Assembly (NCBI RefSeq): GCF_018323885.1 | Contig: NZ_AP024585.1 | Coordinates: forward strand, 3,224,001-3,288,000 | Reading direction: 5' to 3' | DNA length: 64,000 nt | DNA from: Citrobacter amalonaticus | GTDB lineage: Bacteria; Pseudomonadota; Gammaproteobacteria; Enterobacterales; Enterobacteriaceae | Shown here: positions 38,119 through 46,992 of the stretch, in pieces | Layout: each line of letters starts with the position of its first letter | Numbering within the stretch: position 1 is the stretch's first letter | The notes under the pieces: generated by a model | The model's input: the letters and a program-made list of their open reading frames with translations, nothing else | The model's database searches: none | What the model was told of the DNA's origin: nothing | Program-made: the position numbers and the translations under genes

Positions 38119-38245
38119 TTCTCTCCTTCTGCATCGCGACTAGTTTGAGACTTTACAGTTCCCTTCGAATAGTGCCTGATAAATTATCACTAAACGATGC
38201 TCAATACGGTCCGGTAATTCCTCTCTTTTCAAAAAGGCGATAATG

Positions 38246-38431
38246 ATGGCCGGTTGGTTTGAATTGAGTAAGAGTACAAACGATCAATTCCGTTTTGTAT
38301 TGAAAGCAGGTAATCATCAGATTATTGGCGCCAGCCAGATGTATGCCTCCGTGCAATCGCGTGATGCGGGCATCGCGCCAGTAAAAACAAACGGCAGTAG
38401 CAAAACGATAAAAGAGCAGATCGGATTTTGA
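38246..38431 (+). CDS. Shortened YegP-like DUF1508 protein (single repeat)
   Basis: E. coli YegP (110 aa) has two tandem DUF1508 repeats. This protein has 61 residues: it begins like repeat 1 (MAGWFELSKSTNDQFRFVLKAGN) in the first 23 residues and continues like the second half of repeat 2 (HQIIGASQMYASVQSRDAGIA). The change-over is at the LKAGN/LKAAN sequence shared by both repeats, so an in-frame deletion by recombination between repeats explains it. The reading frame remains open with a ribosome site, so a one-repeat protein may be made. The first ATG (38243) is also possible. Confidence 0.7.
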   Translation: MAGWFELSKSTNDQFRFVLKAGNHQIIGASQMYASVQSRDAGIAPVKTNGSSKTIKEQIGF

Positions 38432-38473
38432 CGTAATTGGCCAGATCGGGAAATACCAATCTGGCCTCTAATA

Positions 38474-39205
38474 TCAAAGAACCTTACTTAAAAATTCAGC
38501 CGTTCGCGGATTCGCTGGCGATGTAAAAAGCACGTCAGGCGATCCCTCTTCCTGGATAATACCGTGATCGATGAAGATGACCCGATCAGCCACTTCACGG
38601 GCGAACCCCATTTCGTGAGTGACAATCGCCATGGTCATGCCTTCATTGGCCAGATTCTTCATAACCTCCAGCACATCCCCCACTAACTCTGGATCCAGCG
38701 CCGAGGTTGGCTCATCGAACAACATGATCGAGGGGTTCATTGCCAGCGCGCGGGCAATCGCCACACGTTGCTGTTGACCGCCCGACAGGCGTGAAGGCCA
38801 GGCGTCGCGTTTATCGCTTAATCCGACCTTTTCCAGCAACATTTCTGCCCGGCTGGTCGCATCTCGACGCGAGAGCCCCAACAACATTTGCGGTGCCATC
38901 ATCAGGTTGTCCAGCACCGTCATGTGCGGAAACAGATTAAAACGCTGGAACACCATCCCCACGCTTTCGCGCATTTTATTGAGATCGGTTTTGCGATCGT
39001 GAACGGCAAAACCATTCACCATCACTTCGCCTTCGGTGACTGTCTCAAGCGCATTCATACAGCGTAAAAAGGTGCTTTTCCCGGACCCTGACGGGCCAAT
39101 GATGCACACCACTTCCTGCGGTTTGATATCACAGTCAATCCCGCGCAGAACGTGGTTGTCACCAAAATGTTTATGTAAATTTTTAATGTGGATCACTTTT
39201 ACCAA
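38474..39205 (-). CDS. Polar amino-acid ABC transporter ATPase
   Basis: This is an ABC ATPase of 243 aa, closely similar to GlnQ/HisP-type subunits. Walker A is GPSGSGKST (about residues 36-44), the signature is LSGGQQQR (about 140), Walker B is [12 protein letters not shown], and the H-loop is IVTHEMGFA. It is the last gene of an operon binding protein-permease-ATPase and overlaps the permease gene by 23 bases. Glutamine, histidine or another polar amino acid is the likely substrate; specificity cannot be read from the sequence. Confidence 0.92.
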   Translation of the reverse strand: MVKVIHIKNLHKHFGDNHVLRGIDCDIKPQEVVCIIGPSGSGKSTFLRCMNALETVTEGEVMVNGFAVHDRKTDLNKMRESVGMVFQRFNLFPHMTVLDNLMMAPQMLLGLSRRDATSRAEMLLEKVGLSDKRDAWPSRLSGGQQQRVAIARALAMNPSIMLFDEPTSALDPELVGDVLEVMKNLANEGMTMAIVTHEMGFAREVADRVIFIDHGIIQEEGSPDVLFTSPANPRTAEFLSKVL

Positions 39206-39947
39206 ACCTTTTTTCCAGACGGTTAACCAGCTGCGCCAGCAGGAAGGTGAGTACCCAGTACACCAGTGAAATGGTCAGGTAGGGTTCCCAGTAGGTGGCG
39301 TAAGCGCCTGAAACCGTACGCGCCGCGTAGGCCAAATCGGCAAGACCGATCGCCGAGGCGAGTGAGGAATCTTTGACAATCGCAATGGCGTTATTGCCCA
39401 ACGGTGGAAGAATACGGCGAAAAGCCTGAGGCAGAATGACTTTGCGCATGGTTTTCCACCACGGCATCCCCAGCGCTCGCGAGGCCTCCATCTGACCAGG
39501 GTCAATCGACTGGATCCCCGCGCGGAAGATCTCAGAAACATAAGCCCCGGCATTCAGCGTGATCGCCACAATACAGGATAAGAAAGCCCCGTAGCCCGAG
39601 CGCAATTCGCGGGCAAAATCGGCGCTCATCAGCCCGCTGGTGACCAGAATTCCGTCACGGGGATTGATGAACAGCGGTACCAGCGCAAAATGGACGACCA
39701 TGATCTGAACAAACAGTGGCGTTCCGCGAAAGGCGCTGACGTAGAAACGAACGGGATATTGAACAAAATAGCGGAGTGCGTATTTCCAGAAACCGTGCTC
39801 GGCTTTCGCCATGCGGCCCAGCCCCAGCGTCAGCCCCCAGAGTGTGCCAAGACAGACACAGATGATGGTGCATTTTATGGTCATCCACGCGCCTTCCATA
39901 AATAATGGCGCATACTCCTGGATGATTTCCCAACGAAATCCCGTCAT
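39183..39947 (-). CDS. Polar amino-acid ABC transporter permease
   Basis: The 254-aa permease of the HisMQ/GlnP type has five hydrophobic segments and the EAA-loop motif [22 protein letters not shown] near residue 155. ATG at 39947 (MTGFRWE) is preferred to an in-frame codon at 39974 because a purine-rich AGGGGAAAA sequence precedes it. Only one permease gene is present, so it probably works as a homodimer. Confidence 0.9.
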   Translation of the reverse strand: MTGFRWEIIQEYAPLFMEGAWMTIKCTIICVCLGTLWGLTLGLGRMAKAEHGFWKYALRYFVQYPVRFYVSAFRGTPLFVQIMVVHFALVPLFINPRDGILVTSGLMSADFARELRSGYGAFLSCIVAITLNAGAYVSEIFRAGIQSIDPGQMEASRALGMPWWKTMRKVILPQAFRRILPPLGNNAIAIVKDSSLASAIGLADLAYAARTVSGAYATYWEPYLTISLVYWVLTFLLAQLVNRLEKRFGKSDPH

Positions 39948-40014
39948 GGTTTTCCCCTGCAAAAAAGCTGACACAGACCGCGTGTCAGCCTAAAAAATAA
40001 ATTAATAATGCAAA

Positions 40015-40782
40015 TTACTCTGACGGAAGCGTCGGGACTTCACTGTCAAACCAGGTTTTATAAATTTTATCGTAGGTACCGTCAGCGATGATTTTCTTCA
40101 ATCCCGCGTTAATCTTTTGCTGTAATTCGGTATTCCCTTTGGCGACCGCAATACCAAAATACTGGCGCTCAAACTTGGCATCCGGCACAAGCTTGAACTG
40201 TTTTTCCGGATGCTGCTTGATGTAGTATTTCACCACGCCAACATCGCCAACCGCCGCGCTGACGCCATCTTCAAACAATTCCTGCAGCATTAACGGCGTG
40301 TTGTCGAAACGCTTAATTGCGGTGCTGTTTTTCCCGAGAACGCCAGAAACCACAATGTCGCCGGTGCTGGAGTTAACGACGCCAACCTTTTCCGTTTTCA
40401 GCGAGTCCAGAGAACTCACTTTTGAATCAGCCGGAACGACAATGGACTGCTCCGCCGGGAAATAAGGAAGAGAAAAATCCACCATCTGCTTACGTTTATC
40501 CGTGATGGTGATCCCCGAGATAATGATGTCGCGATCCCCGGAACCCAGCGTCGCAAAGATACCTTCCCACGGCGTGTTGACCAGTTTGACATCAAAATTT
40601 TCTGCTTTAGCAATGGCTTTAATAATATCGATATCAAAGCCTTCCAGTTGTTTCTGGCTGTTTTCAAATTCAAATGGGCGATAGGTGCCACCCGCGCCGA
40701 CCACGTAGGTTTCTTGTGCTGCAAAAGCGGCCCCGGTCAACGCCATCATCAAACATCCTGCTTTTATCCACTGACTGAACAT
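40015..40782 (-). CDS. Periplasmic polar amino-acid-binding protein
   Basis: This is a family 3 solute-binding protein (255 aa). A signal peptide ends near ALTGAAFA (residue 21). The mature part has the family signatures GGTYRPFEFEN, GFDIDIIKAIAKAEN and the hinge region DIIISGITITDKRKQMVDFS. Its closest look-alikes are GlnH-type proteins. It is the first gene of the transport operon, 67 bases ahead of the permease start, so expression from a promoter between it and cynR is likely. Confidence 0.9.
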   Translation of the reverse strand: MFSQWIKAGCLMMALTGAAFAAQETYVVGAGGTYRPFEFENSQKQLEGFDIDIIKAIAKAENFDVKLVNTPWEGIFATLGSGDRDIIISGITITDKRKQMVDFSLPYFPAEQSIVVPADSKVSSLDSLKTEKVGVVNSSTGDIVVSGVLGKNSTAIKRFDNTPLMLQELFEDGVSAAVGDVGVVKYYIKQHPEKQFKLVPDAKFERQYFGIAVAKGNTELQQKINAGLKKIIADGTYDKIYKTWFDSEVPTLPSE

Positions 40783-40888
40783 TCCCTTCTCCTGTTATTT
40801 TTATGCACATTTACTGCATAAAAATACCCAAACTACTTTCCTTATGCAATCACAATCTGCTCCGCGGCTTACCTCGCCGAAACGCCGC

Positions 40889-41782
40889 TTAGCGTGTCGC
40901 TTTCACCGTCTTAACGCCTTCTTGCGCCATCGCGACAAACGCCCTGGCGGCGGCGCTTCGCCAGGCGCCTTTGCGCTGCAATAATACGGCCGTGCGTTCG
41001 AGCAGTTGTGGCGTCAGTGAAATGGCCCGCAGATCGTTGCTTTGCAACGCGATAGGCGCAGGCAATAGCGTGGATAATCCCGTGCGCCGCACCAGTTCCA
41101 GCACCGCGCTGATGGAATTAACCTCCATGTGGATCTGCGGTTGCAGTCCAGCCTGACGACAGTAACGATCAATCTGTTCCCGGGTAGCAAACTCCGCGCT
41201 CAATAAAATCAACTTTTCATTATTGAGCACGCTTAAATCCACCGACGCTTGTGCCGCCAGCGGATGATGATTTGCCACAACCAGGGCCAGATTTTCAGTC
41301 AGCAACGGCTGTGCATCGATATCCGCAGAGTGAATCTCATCAAAAGCAATGCCAACATCCAGTTTATCGTTGACCAGCCTCTCTTCGATGTTGTCCTGCG
41401 AGAGCTCCTGCAACTGTAAAGTCACATTAGGATAGCGGGTATAGAATTTGGCCAGTAACGGGCCGATAAACCAGGCGGTAAAGGTAGGCGTCACCGCGAC
41501 GCGCAGGGTCCCCCGGCTCAGATCCTCCACATCATGAATGGCACGTTTGCCCTCTTCCAGCGCCTGTAGCGCGCTACGCGCATAGCACAGATAAACCTCT
41601 CCCGCATCGGTCAACCGGGTCAAACGCCCGCTACGATCGAACAACTGAACGCCCAGCGCCTCCTCCAGTTGCCGGATTTGCTGTGAAAGCGCCGGTTGCG
41701 AAACGTGCAGCGCCGCCGCTGCGCGAGTGAATCCGTGATGTTCCGCGACGGCAAGAAAATAGTGAGTGTGTCGATCCAGCAT
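40889..41782 (-). CDS. cynR: LysR-type regulator CynR of the cyanate operon
   Basis: CynR activates the cyn operon with cyanate as inducer and represses itself. The 297-aa protein has the N-terminal winged helix [27 protein letters not shown] (about 18-44) and a C-terminal effector domain highly like E. coli CynR ([27 protein letters not shown]). It is divergent from cynT with a 110-base control region between. Confidence 0.94.
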   Translation of the reverse strand: MLDRHTHYFLAVAEHHGFTRAAAALHVSQPALSQQIRQLEEALGVQLFDRSGRLTRLTDAGEVYLCYARSALQALEEGKRAIHDVEDLSRGTLRVAVTPTFTAWFIGPLLAKFYTRYPNVTLQLQELSQDNIEERLVNDKLDVGIAFDEIHSADIDAQPLLTENLALVVANHHPLAAQASVDLSVLNNEKLILLSAEFATREQIDRYCRQAGLQPQIHMEVNSISAVLELVRRTGLSTLLPAPIALQSNDLRAISLTPQLLERTAVLLQRKGAWRSAAARAFVAMAQEGVKTVKATR

Positions 41783-41892
41783 CGCCTTTACCCATAAGAT
41801 TTTCCAATAATCTCAATTATAAATGAGTCTTTTATCTTATGATATGAAGTGCGTAGCCTGTGTCCATCGCATAGCGAGACAGAGGATTATTC

Positions 41893-42552
41893 GTGAAAGA
41901 GATTATTGATGGCTTCCTGAAGTTTCAGCGCAAGGTCTTTCCTGAACGCGCGGAATTGTTCAGACGCCTTGCCACCCAGCAAAATCCCCGGGCGTTATTC
42001 ATCTCCTGTTCGGACAGCCGCCTGGTTCCCGAACTGGTCACGCAGCGCGAGCCTGGCGATCTGTTCGTGATCCGTAACGCCGGAAATATTGTGCCGTCAT
42101 ACGGGCCGGAGCCCGGCGGGGTAACCGCCTCGGTGGAATACGCCGTCTCTGCGCTTCGCGTCAGCGACATTGTGATCTGCGGACACTCAGACTGCGGTGC
42201 GATGACCGCCATTGCCGGCTGTCACTGCCTGGATCATATGCCTGCCGTCAACCACTGGTTGCGTTATGCGGACTCCGCTCGCGTCGTTAACGAGTCACGA
42301 ATGCACACCTCTTTGGCTGAGAAAACGGCCTCAATGGTGCGTGAAAACGTCATCGCGCAACTCGCCAACATCCAGACCCATCCCTCCGTGCGCCTCGCGC
42401 TCGAAGAGGGGCGCATCGCGCTACACGGCTGGGTTTACGACATCGAAAGTGCAGAGATTGCCGCTTACGACGGTGCCAGCAGACAGTTCGTCTCTTTGGC
42501 GAAAAACCCAGACACCTGCGCGATGCCTTACCGCCAGCCATCCGCAGCCTGA
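41893..42552 (+). CDS. cynT: Carbonic anhydrase CynT
   Basis: CynT is a beta-class carbonic anhydrase that returns CO2 to bicarbonate, the co-substrate of cyanase. Zinc ligands and partners are visible: [10 protein letters not shown] (Cys39, Asp41) and CGHSDCGAM (His98, Cys101). It is 219 aa, as in E. coli. It starts the cyn operon and is followed by cynS after 32 bases. Confidence 0.96.
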   Translation: MKEIIDGFLKFQRKVFPERAELFRRLATQQNPRALFISCSDSRLVPELVTQREPGDLFVIRNAGNIVPSYGPEPGGVTASVEYAVSALRVSDIVICGHSDCGAMTAIAGCHCLDHMPAVNHWLRYADSARVVNESRMHTSLAEKTASMVRENVIAQLANIQTHPSVRLALEEGRIALHGWVYDIESAEIAAYDGASRQFVSLAKNPDTCAMPYRQPSAA

Positions 42553-42584
42553 GCTATTTTTTAACGTATCAATGAGGATTCATC

Positions 42585-43055
42585 ATGATTCAGTCGCAAA
42601 TTAACCGTGATATTCGCCTGGTCCTGGCTGACCAGATCCTGCTGAGCAAAGCCAAAAAGGATCTCACATTTGCCCAGCTTGCGGACGGTACCGGCTTATC
42701 CGAAGCCTTTGTCACCGCCGCGCTGCTCGGTCAACATGCCCTCCCGGCCGATGCTGCGCGCCTCATCGGCGAGAAGCTGGCCCTCGACAGCGATGCAGTC
42801 CTGTTGTTACAGACCATTCCCCTGCGCGGCAGTATTGACGATCGCGTACCGACAGACCCGACGATGTACCGTTTCTATGAGATGTTGCAGGTTTACGGCA
42901 CCACGCTAAAAGCGCTGGTCCACGAAAAATTTGGCGACGGCATTATCAGCGCCATAAATTTCAGGCTGGATGTAAAAAAAGTGGCGGATCCAGAAGGTGG
43001 CGAGCGCGCCGTGATTACTCTGGATGGTAAGTACTTGCCAACGAAGCCTTTTTAA
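42585..43055 (+). CDS. cynS: Cyanate hydratase (cyanase) CynS
   Basis: Cyanase decomposes cyanate with bicarbonate to ammonia and CO2. The catalytic residues Arg96, Glu99 and Ser122 (E. coli numbering) are all present (YRFYEM and GIISAINF). The length is 156 aa and the N-terminus has the helix-turn-helix-like domain. A hairpin terminator follows seven bases after the stop, before the inserted deaminase gene. Confidence 0.97.
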   Translation: MIQSQINRDIRLVLADQILLSKAKKDLTFAQLADGTGLSEAFVTAALLGQHALPADAARLIGEKLALDSDAVLLLQTIPLRGSIDDRVPTDPTMYRFYEMLQVYGTTLKALVHEKFGDGIISAINFRLDVKKVADPEGGERAVITLDGKYLPTKPF

Positions 43056-43061
43056 TCCATC

Positions 43062-43098
43062 AGAACGGTACGCGCAGGCGTATCGTTCTTCTTTTATT
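43062..43098 (+). terminator. Terminator or attenuator between cynS and the deaminase gene
   Basis: A 12-base stem (43062-43073 with 43078-43089; arms AGAACGGTACGC and GCGTATCGTTCT, one wobble pair) with loop GCAG is followed by TCTTTTATTTG. It would limit read-through from cynTS. Confidence 0.7.
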
Positions 43099-43116
43099 TG
43101 CTCACAGGAGTAAAGC

Positions 43117-43575
43117 ATGTCTGCACATGATAACTATCTGCAACAGGCGTTGGCCCTGGCGGCCCGTAACGTTGAACAGGGTGGACGCCCGTTTGGCGCG
43201 GTCATTGTCCGCAACGGCGTCGCGATCGCCGAAGCCGTCAATACGCTGCACCTGGATGATGATCCCACCGGACATGCGGAACTCAATGCCATTCGGGCGA
43301 TTGCTGCCCATTCAGGCAGTGCAGCGCTCCGCGAATGCGTGGTTTACGCCAGCGGACAACCGTGCCCAATGTGCCTTAGCGCGATGTATCTCACCGGGGT
43401 GAAAGAGGTCTGGTTCGCCAACAGCAATGGCGACGGCGAAACGTTCCGTCTTTCTACGGCTGCCATTTATCAGCAACTACAGCAGCCTCTCGAGCAGCAA
43501 ACCCTGCCCGTTCATCATCTTCCGCAGCCTAACGGTCTGGCGGTGTATCAACGCTGGGCTGAAAAACAGTCATGA
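43117..43575 (+). CDS. Nucleoside/base deaminase within the cyanate operon
   Basis: This 152-aa zinc deaminase of the guanine/cytidine deaminase superfamily has GHAELNAI (His53, catalytic Glu55) and QPCPMC (Cys83, Cys86), plus the guanine-deaminase-like region RPFGAVIVRNG and ANSNGDGETF. It is not part of the E. coli cyn operon. It overlaps the cynX start by four bases, so it is translationally coupled to the transporter, which suggests that its substrate or product is tied to CynX. Guanine or another amino-base is a likely substrate; it is inferred. Confidence 0.83.
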   Translation: MSAHDNYLQQALALAARNVEQGGRPFGAVIVRNGVAIAEAVNTLHLDDDPTGHAELNAIRAIAAHSGSAALRECVVYASGQPCPMCLSAMYLTGVKEVWFANSNGDGETFRLSTAAIYQQLQQPLEQQTLPVHHLPQPNGLAVYQRWAEKQS

Positions 43576-44753
43576 ACAAAACTCCCCGCGTTGGCCTGAT
43601 GCTGCTGGTTCTGGTGCTGATAGGCCTGAACATGCGTCCGCTGCTGACTTCTGTCGGCCCGCTTCTGCCACAGCTGCGCGCCGCCAGCGGCATGAGCTTT
43701 GCCGTGGCGTCGCTGCTCACGGCGCTACCGATGATCGCCATGGGCGCGTTGGCGCTGGCTGGCGGGTGGATCAATCGCCATATCAGCGAGCATATCAATG
43801 TCGCCTTGAGTTTGTTGATGGTGATGACCGGCGCGTTGCTTCGTGAACTGGCGCCGCACAGCGTTGTGCTGCTCAGCAGCGCTCTGCTGGGCGGCATTGG
43901 TATCGGGATCATTCAGGTGGTGATGCCCACGGTGATTAAGCGTCTTTTTCATCGCCGCATGCCGCAGGTGATGGGACTCTGGTCGGCCGCATTGATGGGG
44001 GGCGGGGGACTCGGGGCGGCGCTGACGCCGTGGATCGCGCAACACAGTGAACTCTGGCATCGCTCGCTGGCATGGTGGGCCTTGCCCGCGCTGATTGCTC
44101 TGGTTGGCTGGCTAGCACAACGCCGCTCCGCAGAGATGCCGCTCACTTACCCGAAAGGTACCGCCGTGCGCGTCGTCCTCAACCCGCGAGCCTGGACGCT
44201 GGGGCTTTATTTTGGCGTGATCAATGGCGGTTACGGCAGTCTGATTGCCTGGCTGCCGCCGTACTATATTCAACTGGGCAAAAGTGCACAGTTCAGCGGT
44301 ACGCTGCTGGCGCTGATGACCGTCGGTCAAACGGCGGGAGCGCTCATATTGCCTATGCTCGCGCATCATCAGGATCGCCGTAAATTGCTGCTTTTCACGC
44401 TGGCACTACAGATGCTCGGCTTTTGTGGTTTTATCCTCTGGCCTGCGCAATTGCCGATTCTCTGGGCGGTGGTGTGCGGTATCGGCCTGGGCGGCGCGTT
44501 TCCTTTATGTCTGGTGCTGGCGCTCGACCATGCCCGACATCCGGTAATCTCCGGTAAATTAGTCGCTTTCATGCAGGGGATTGGTTTTATTATTGCTGGC
44601 CTCTCTCCCTGGCTCTCTGGTCTCTTGCGCAGTCTGAGCGGCAATTACTGGCTTGACTGGACGTTCCATGCCCTCTGTATCGCCGGACTGATGGCGCTCA
44701 CAGTGCGTTTCGTTCCCACACGCTATCCACAGGAGTGGTCAGTCGCCGAATAA
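43572..44753 (+). CDS. cynX: MFS transporter CynX
   Basis: CynX is a major facilitator superfamily protein of 393 aa with 12 hydrophobic segments, close to E. coli CynX, the third gene of the cyanate operon; its transported compound is not firmly known (cyanate proposed). The N-terminal motif NMRPLLTSVGPLLPQL and the charged loop between helices 6 and 7 are in place. Its start overlaps the deaminase stop (ATGA). Confidence 0.92.
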   Translation: MNKTPRVGLMLLVLVLIGLNMRPLLTSVGPLLPQLRAASGMSFAVASLLTALPMIAMGALALAGGWINRHISEHINVALSLLMVMTGALLRELAPHSVVLLSSALLGGIGIGIIQVVMPTVIKRLFHRRMPQVMGLWSAALMGGGGLGAALTPWIAQHSELWHRSLAWWALPALIALVGWLAQRRSAEMPLTYPKGTAVRVVLNPRAWTLGLYFGVINGGYGSLIAWLPPYYIQLGKSAQFSGTLLALMTVGQTAGALILPMLAHHQDRRKLLLFTLALQMLGFCGFILWPAQLPILWAVVCGIGLGGAFPLCLVLALDHARHPVISGKLVAFMQGIGFIIAGLSPWLSGLLRSLSGNYWLDWTFHALCIAGLMALTVRFVPTRYPQEWSVAE

Positions 44754-44807
44754 GGCACGAACGGAAGAACAGAGGATTAACCGGGTCGTTTCGGGGGGGC
44801 TGACAAC

Positions 44808-44833
44808 GAAAGTGCCAGTTGGCTGGCACTTTC
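44808..44833. repeat. Hairpin after cynX
   Basis: An 11-base perfect inverted repeat GAAAGTGCCAG / CTGGCACTTTC around TTGG lies 55 bases beyond the cynX stop. It has no T run after it, so it may stabilise the transcript end or act with Rho. Confidence 0.45.
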
Positions 44834-44900
44834 CCACAGGACGCGACAACCCAATATAAAAATGGCAATCATCAATAATAATGATTTATTGCCGTGCAAA

Positions 44901-45143
44901 TTAACGCTTACCGTAACCCACCATAAAACGAATGATCAGGCCGCAGGCAGGTGAAAGAAAAAGAAACAATCCTGTGACCATTTCATCACCCGCAGTCAAC
45001 CACATCGTAGTGTAGTATATCAGCACTGCCAGAACGACCATGCCAAGAAGCGCGCTAATGGCTGATATCCAACCTAAAACCTGCGCGATATACCCGCTGA
45101 CACCCAGCATACTCGCGAGCAGAAAGGCTAAAAAAAAGATCAT
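44901..45143 (-). CDS. yfdY: Small inner-membrane protein YfdY
   Basis: The 80-aa protein is nearly all hydrophobic, with two or three membrane segments (LAFLLASMLGVSGYIAQVLG, LLGMVVLAVLIYYTTMWLT, MVTGLFLFLSPACGLIIRF) and the ending MVGYGKR. It matches E. coli YfdY (DUF2545), which lies beside lpxP there too. The start at 45143 is set by a perfect AAGGAGGT ribosome site six bases upstream. Its function is unknown. Confidence 0.9.
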   Translation of the reverse strand: MIFFLAFLLASMLGVSGYIAQVLGWISAISALLGMVVLAVLIYYTTMWLTAGDEMVTGLFLFLSPACGLIIRFMVGYGKR

Positions 45144-45565
45144 CGCTGTACCTCCTTTTTGCGTGAACTCCAAACCTAAATCCTTACTCTCCTTATACTT
45201 TTCATCATAAACTAAAGCGCCACCACCAGCAAATTTCACAACTTTTTTATAACAAGTCTAATTATACGAATATTCCGCATTGTGCTTTTCTAACCTTATT
45301 AAAAACAAATAATTAAAAAACACGCCATTATCCTTTATACGCCATGCAAATATTTACGCTTCTTGATTAATTATTTGTGGCTGACATTAATCCCCTGATG
45401 GTACATTATACGTCCAGCATTCATGCCCCTCGTGGTTTTATCCTGACGCAGTTTTACACTCTTAGCAGGAACCATTGTCGTACATGATGGCCTAAGACAT
45501 TGAGTGTACCGCGTTGGAGAATTCATCTTCTGCGATACAAAAATGGGTATCTATAGAAGGTGTTT
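45144..45565. other. yfdY-lpxP divergent regulatory region
   Basis: The 422-base gap contains an AT-rich stretch after yfdY (45240-45390) and the control region of lpxP. No gene was found. A possible sigma-E promoter is given separately. Confidence 0.5.
45468..45495 (+). promoter_or_regulatory. Sigma-E-like promoter of lpxP
   Basis: GGAACC (45468-45473) and GCCTAA (45490-45495) with a 16-base spacer resemble the extracytoplasmic sigma-E consensus (GGAACTT and GTCTAA). In E. coli lpxP is a sigma-E regulon member and cold-induced, which agrees with the position about 75 bases ahead of the gene. Confidence 0.45.
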
Positions 45566-46486
45566 ATGTTCCCAACATGCAAATTTTCCCGCGCGTTTCT
45601 GCATCCGCGTTACTGGCTCACCTGGTTTGGCCTCGGTGTGCTTTGGTTATTGGTGCAACTGCCCTACCCTGTTCTGTGCTTTCTCGGCACCCGGACGGGC
45701 GCACTGGCGCGCCCCTTACTGAAACGTCGCGAGTCTATTGCCCGCAAAAATCTTGAGCTCTGCTTCCCGTCTTATTCTCCGGAACAGAGAGAAAAGATGA
45801 TTGAAGAGAATTTCCGTTCTCTCGGGATGGCGCTGCTGGAAACCGGTATGGCCTGGTTCTGGCCTGACCGTCGCGTGCGTAAATGGTTTGATGTTGAGGG
45901 ACTGGAAAACCTACAGCGCGCGCAGGCGCAAAACCGCGGCGTGATGGTCGTTGGCGTTCACTTTATGTCACTGGAACTGGGTGGCCGGGTAATGGGGCTT
46001 TGCCAGCCGATGATGGCAACCTATCGTCCACACAACAATCCGCTGATGGAATGGGTACAGACCCGCGGACGGATGCGTTCGAATAAAGCGATGATCGGCA
46101 GAAACAATCTGCGCGGTATCGTCGGTGCCCTGAAAAAAGGGGAAGCCGTCTGGTTTGCCCCCGACCAGGATTACGGCCCGAAAGGCAGTTCTTTCGCGCC
46201 GTTCTTCGCCGTTAAAAACGTAGCGACCACTAATGGTACCTATGTGTTGTCGCGCCTGTCAGGTTCCGCGATGCTCACCGTAACGATGGTCAGAAAAGCC
46301 GGTAATTGCGGCTACCGTCTGTATATCTCACCAGAGATGCAAGGCTACCCGGCGGATGAAAATCAGGCTGCTGCCTATATGAACAAGATTATCGAGAAAG
46401 AGATCATGCGCGCACCCGAACAGTATCTCTGGATCCATCGCCGCTTTAAAACCCGTCCAATGGGTGAAACCTCACTCTACATTTAA
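45566..46486 (+). CDS. lpxP: Lipid A palmitoleoyltransferase LpxP
   Basis: LpxP replaces LpxL at low temperature and adds palmitoleate to Kdo2-lipid IVA. The 306-aa protein has an N-terminal membrane segment (LTWFGLGVLWLLVQLPYPVLCF-like), the acyltransferase catalytic motif VGVHFMSLELGG (H(X4)E), the DQDYG motif and C-terminal EQYLWIHRRFKTRP. ATG at 45566 (AAGG five bases upstream) gives the E. coli start; a GTG two codons earlier is in frame. Confidence 0.96.
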   Translation: MFPTCKFSRAFLHPRYWLTWFGLGVLWLLVQLPYPVLCFLGTRTGALARPLLKRRESIARKNLELCFPSYSPEQREKMIEENFRSLGMALLETGMAWFWPDRRVRKWFDVEGLENLQRAQAQNRGVMVVGVHFMSLELGGRVMGLCQPMMATYRPHNNPLMEWVQTRGRMRSNKAMIGRNNLRGIVGALKKGEAVWFAPDQDYGPKGSSFAPFFAVKNVATTNGTYVLSRLSGSAMLTVTMVRKAGNCGYRLYISPEMQGYPADENQAAAYMNKIIEKEIMRAPEQYLWIHRRFKTRPMGETSLYI

Positions 46487-46510
46487 AAAAGGCCGCAAGG
46501 CCTTTTTTAT
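46485..46510 (+). terminator. Terminator of lpxP
   Basis: The stem AAAAAAGGCC / GGCCTTTTTT around GCAA begins inside the lpxP stop codon and ends in a T run. Confidence 0.85.
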
Positions 46511-46850
46511 TGCCTGTCACTCGCCAATAACCTTGATTATGTTATGGTTTTTATCCTCGTTTTTCAGGTCGTCAATCGCGTCGCTCAAATGTGATTTATT
46601 ACCCTCTGCAATTATACTGTCGCCGAATCACGACAGTTGTAAGTTACTAAAAGTAAATAAAAAAATCCCTCTTGTCTCGCCTCATTTTTAGGCGTACATT
46701 AGCGCCGTCTGGAGCAATCAACGCACAGAATTCTGAGGTGGTGCCGTAAACGAAATGAGGAATATTCTGGGTTTCGTTTTTACCGGTATCAGCTCTCTAT
46801 AATCAGATGAGATGAAATTCATTCAGGCGTATCAGTTATTGCGCGGAGAG
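46511..46850. other. lpxP-ypdK intergenic region
   Basis: No protein frame is convincing. It should carry the ypdK promoter. The sequence from about 46680 to 46800 is less AT-rich and could be a leader or a small RNA, but I found no known RNA match by eye. Confidence 0.4.
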
Positions 46851-46856
46851 ATGAAA

Positions 46857-46928
46857 GTGAAATATTTCTTTATGGGCATTTCTTTTATGGTCATCGTTTG
46901 GGCCGGTACGTTTGCTCTGATGATCTAA
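46857..46928 (+). CDS. ypdK: Small membrane protein YpdK
   Basis: The frame encodes 23 residues beginning MKYFFMGISFMVIVWAG, the same as I recall for E. coli YpdK, a single-span small membrane protein in the same place between lpxP and alaC. GTG at 46857 has GGAGAG six bases upstream; an in-frame ATG two codons earlier is the other option. Its function is unknown. Confidence 0.85.
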   Translation: MKYFFMGISFMVIVWAGTFALMI

Positions 46929-46945
46929 AGACAACAATGCAGCAA

Positions 46946-46976
46946 AAAAACAGGAGCCGATGGCTCCTGTTTGCGT
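46946..46976. terminator. Bidirectional terminator between ypdK and alaC
   Basis: The stem AACAGGAGCC / GGCTCCTGTT around GAT (46949-46971) is flanked by an A run on the left and T-rich bases on the right, so it can serve both convergent genes. Confidence 0.75.
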
Positions 46977-46992
46977 TTGGAAGGACTGGGTT

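Noticed and set aside
31915..44900. Looked for a prophage or phage remnants after argW
   Set aside because: The genes are metabolic and no phage protein, integrase or repeat of the argW 3' end was noticed.
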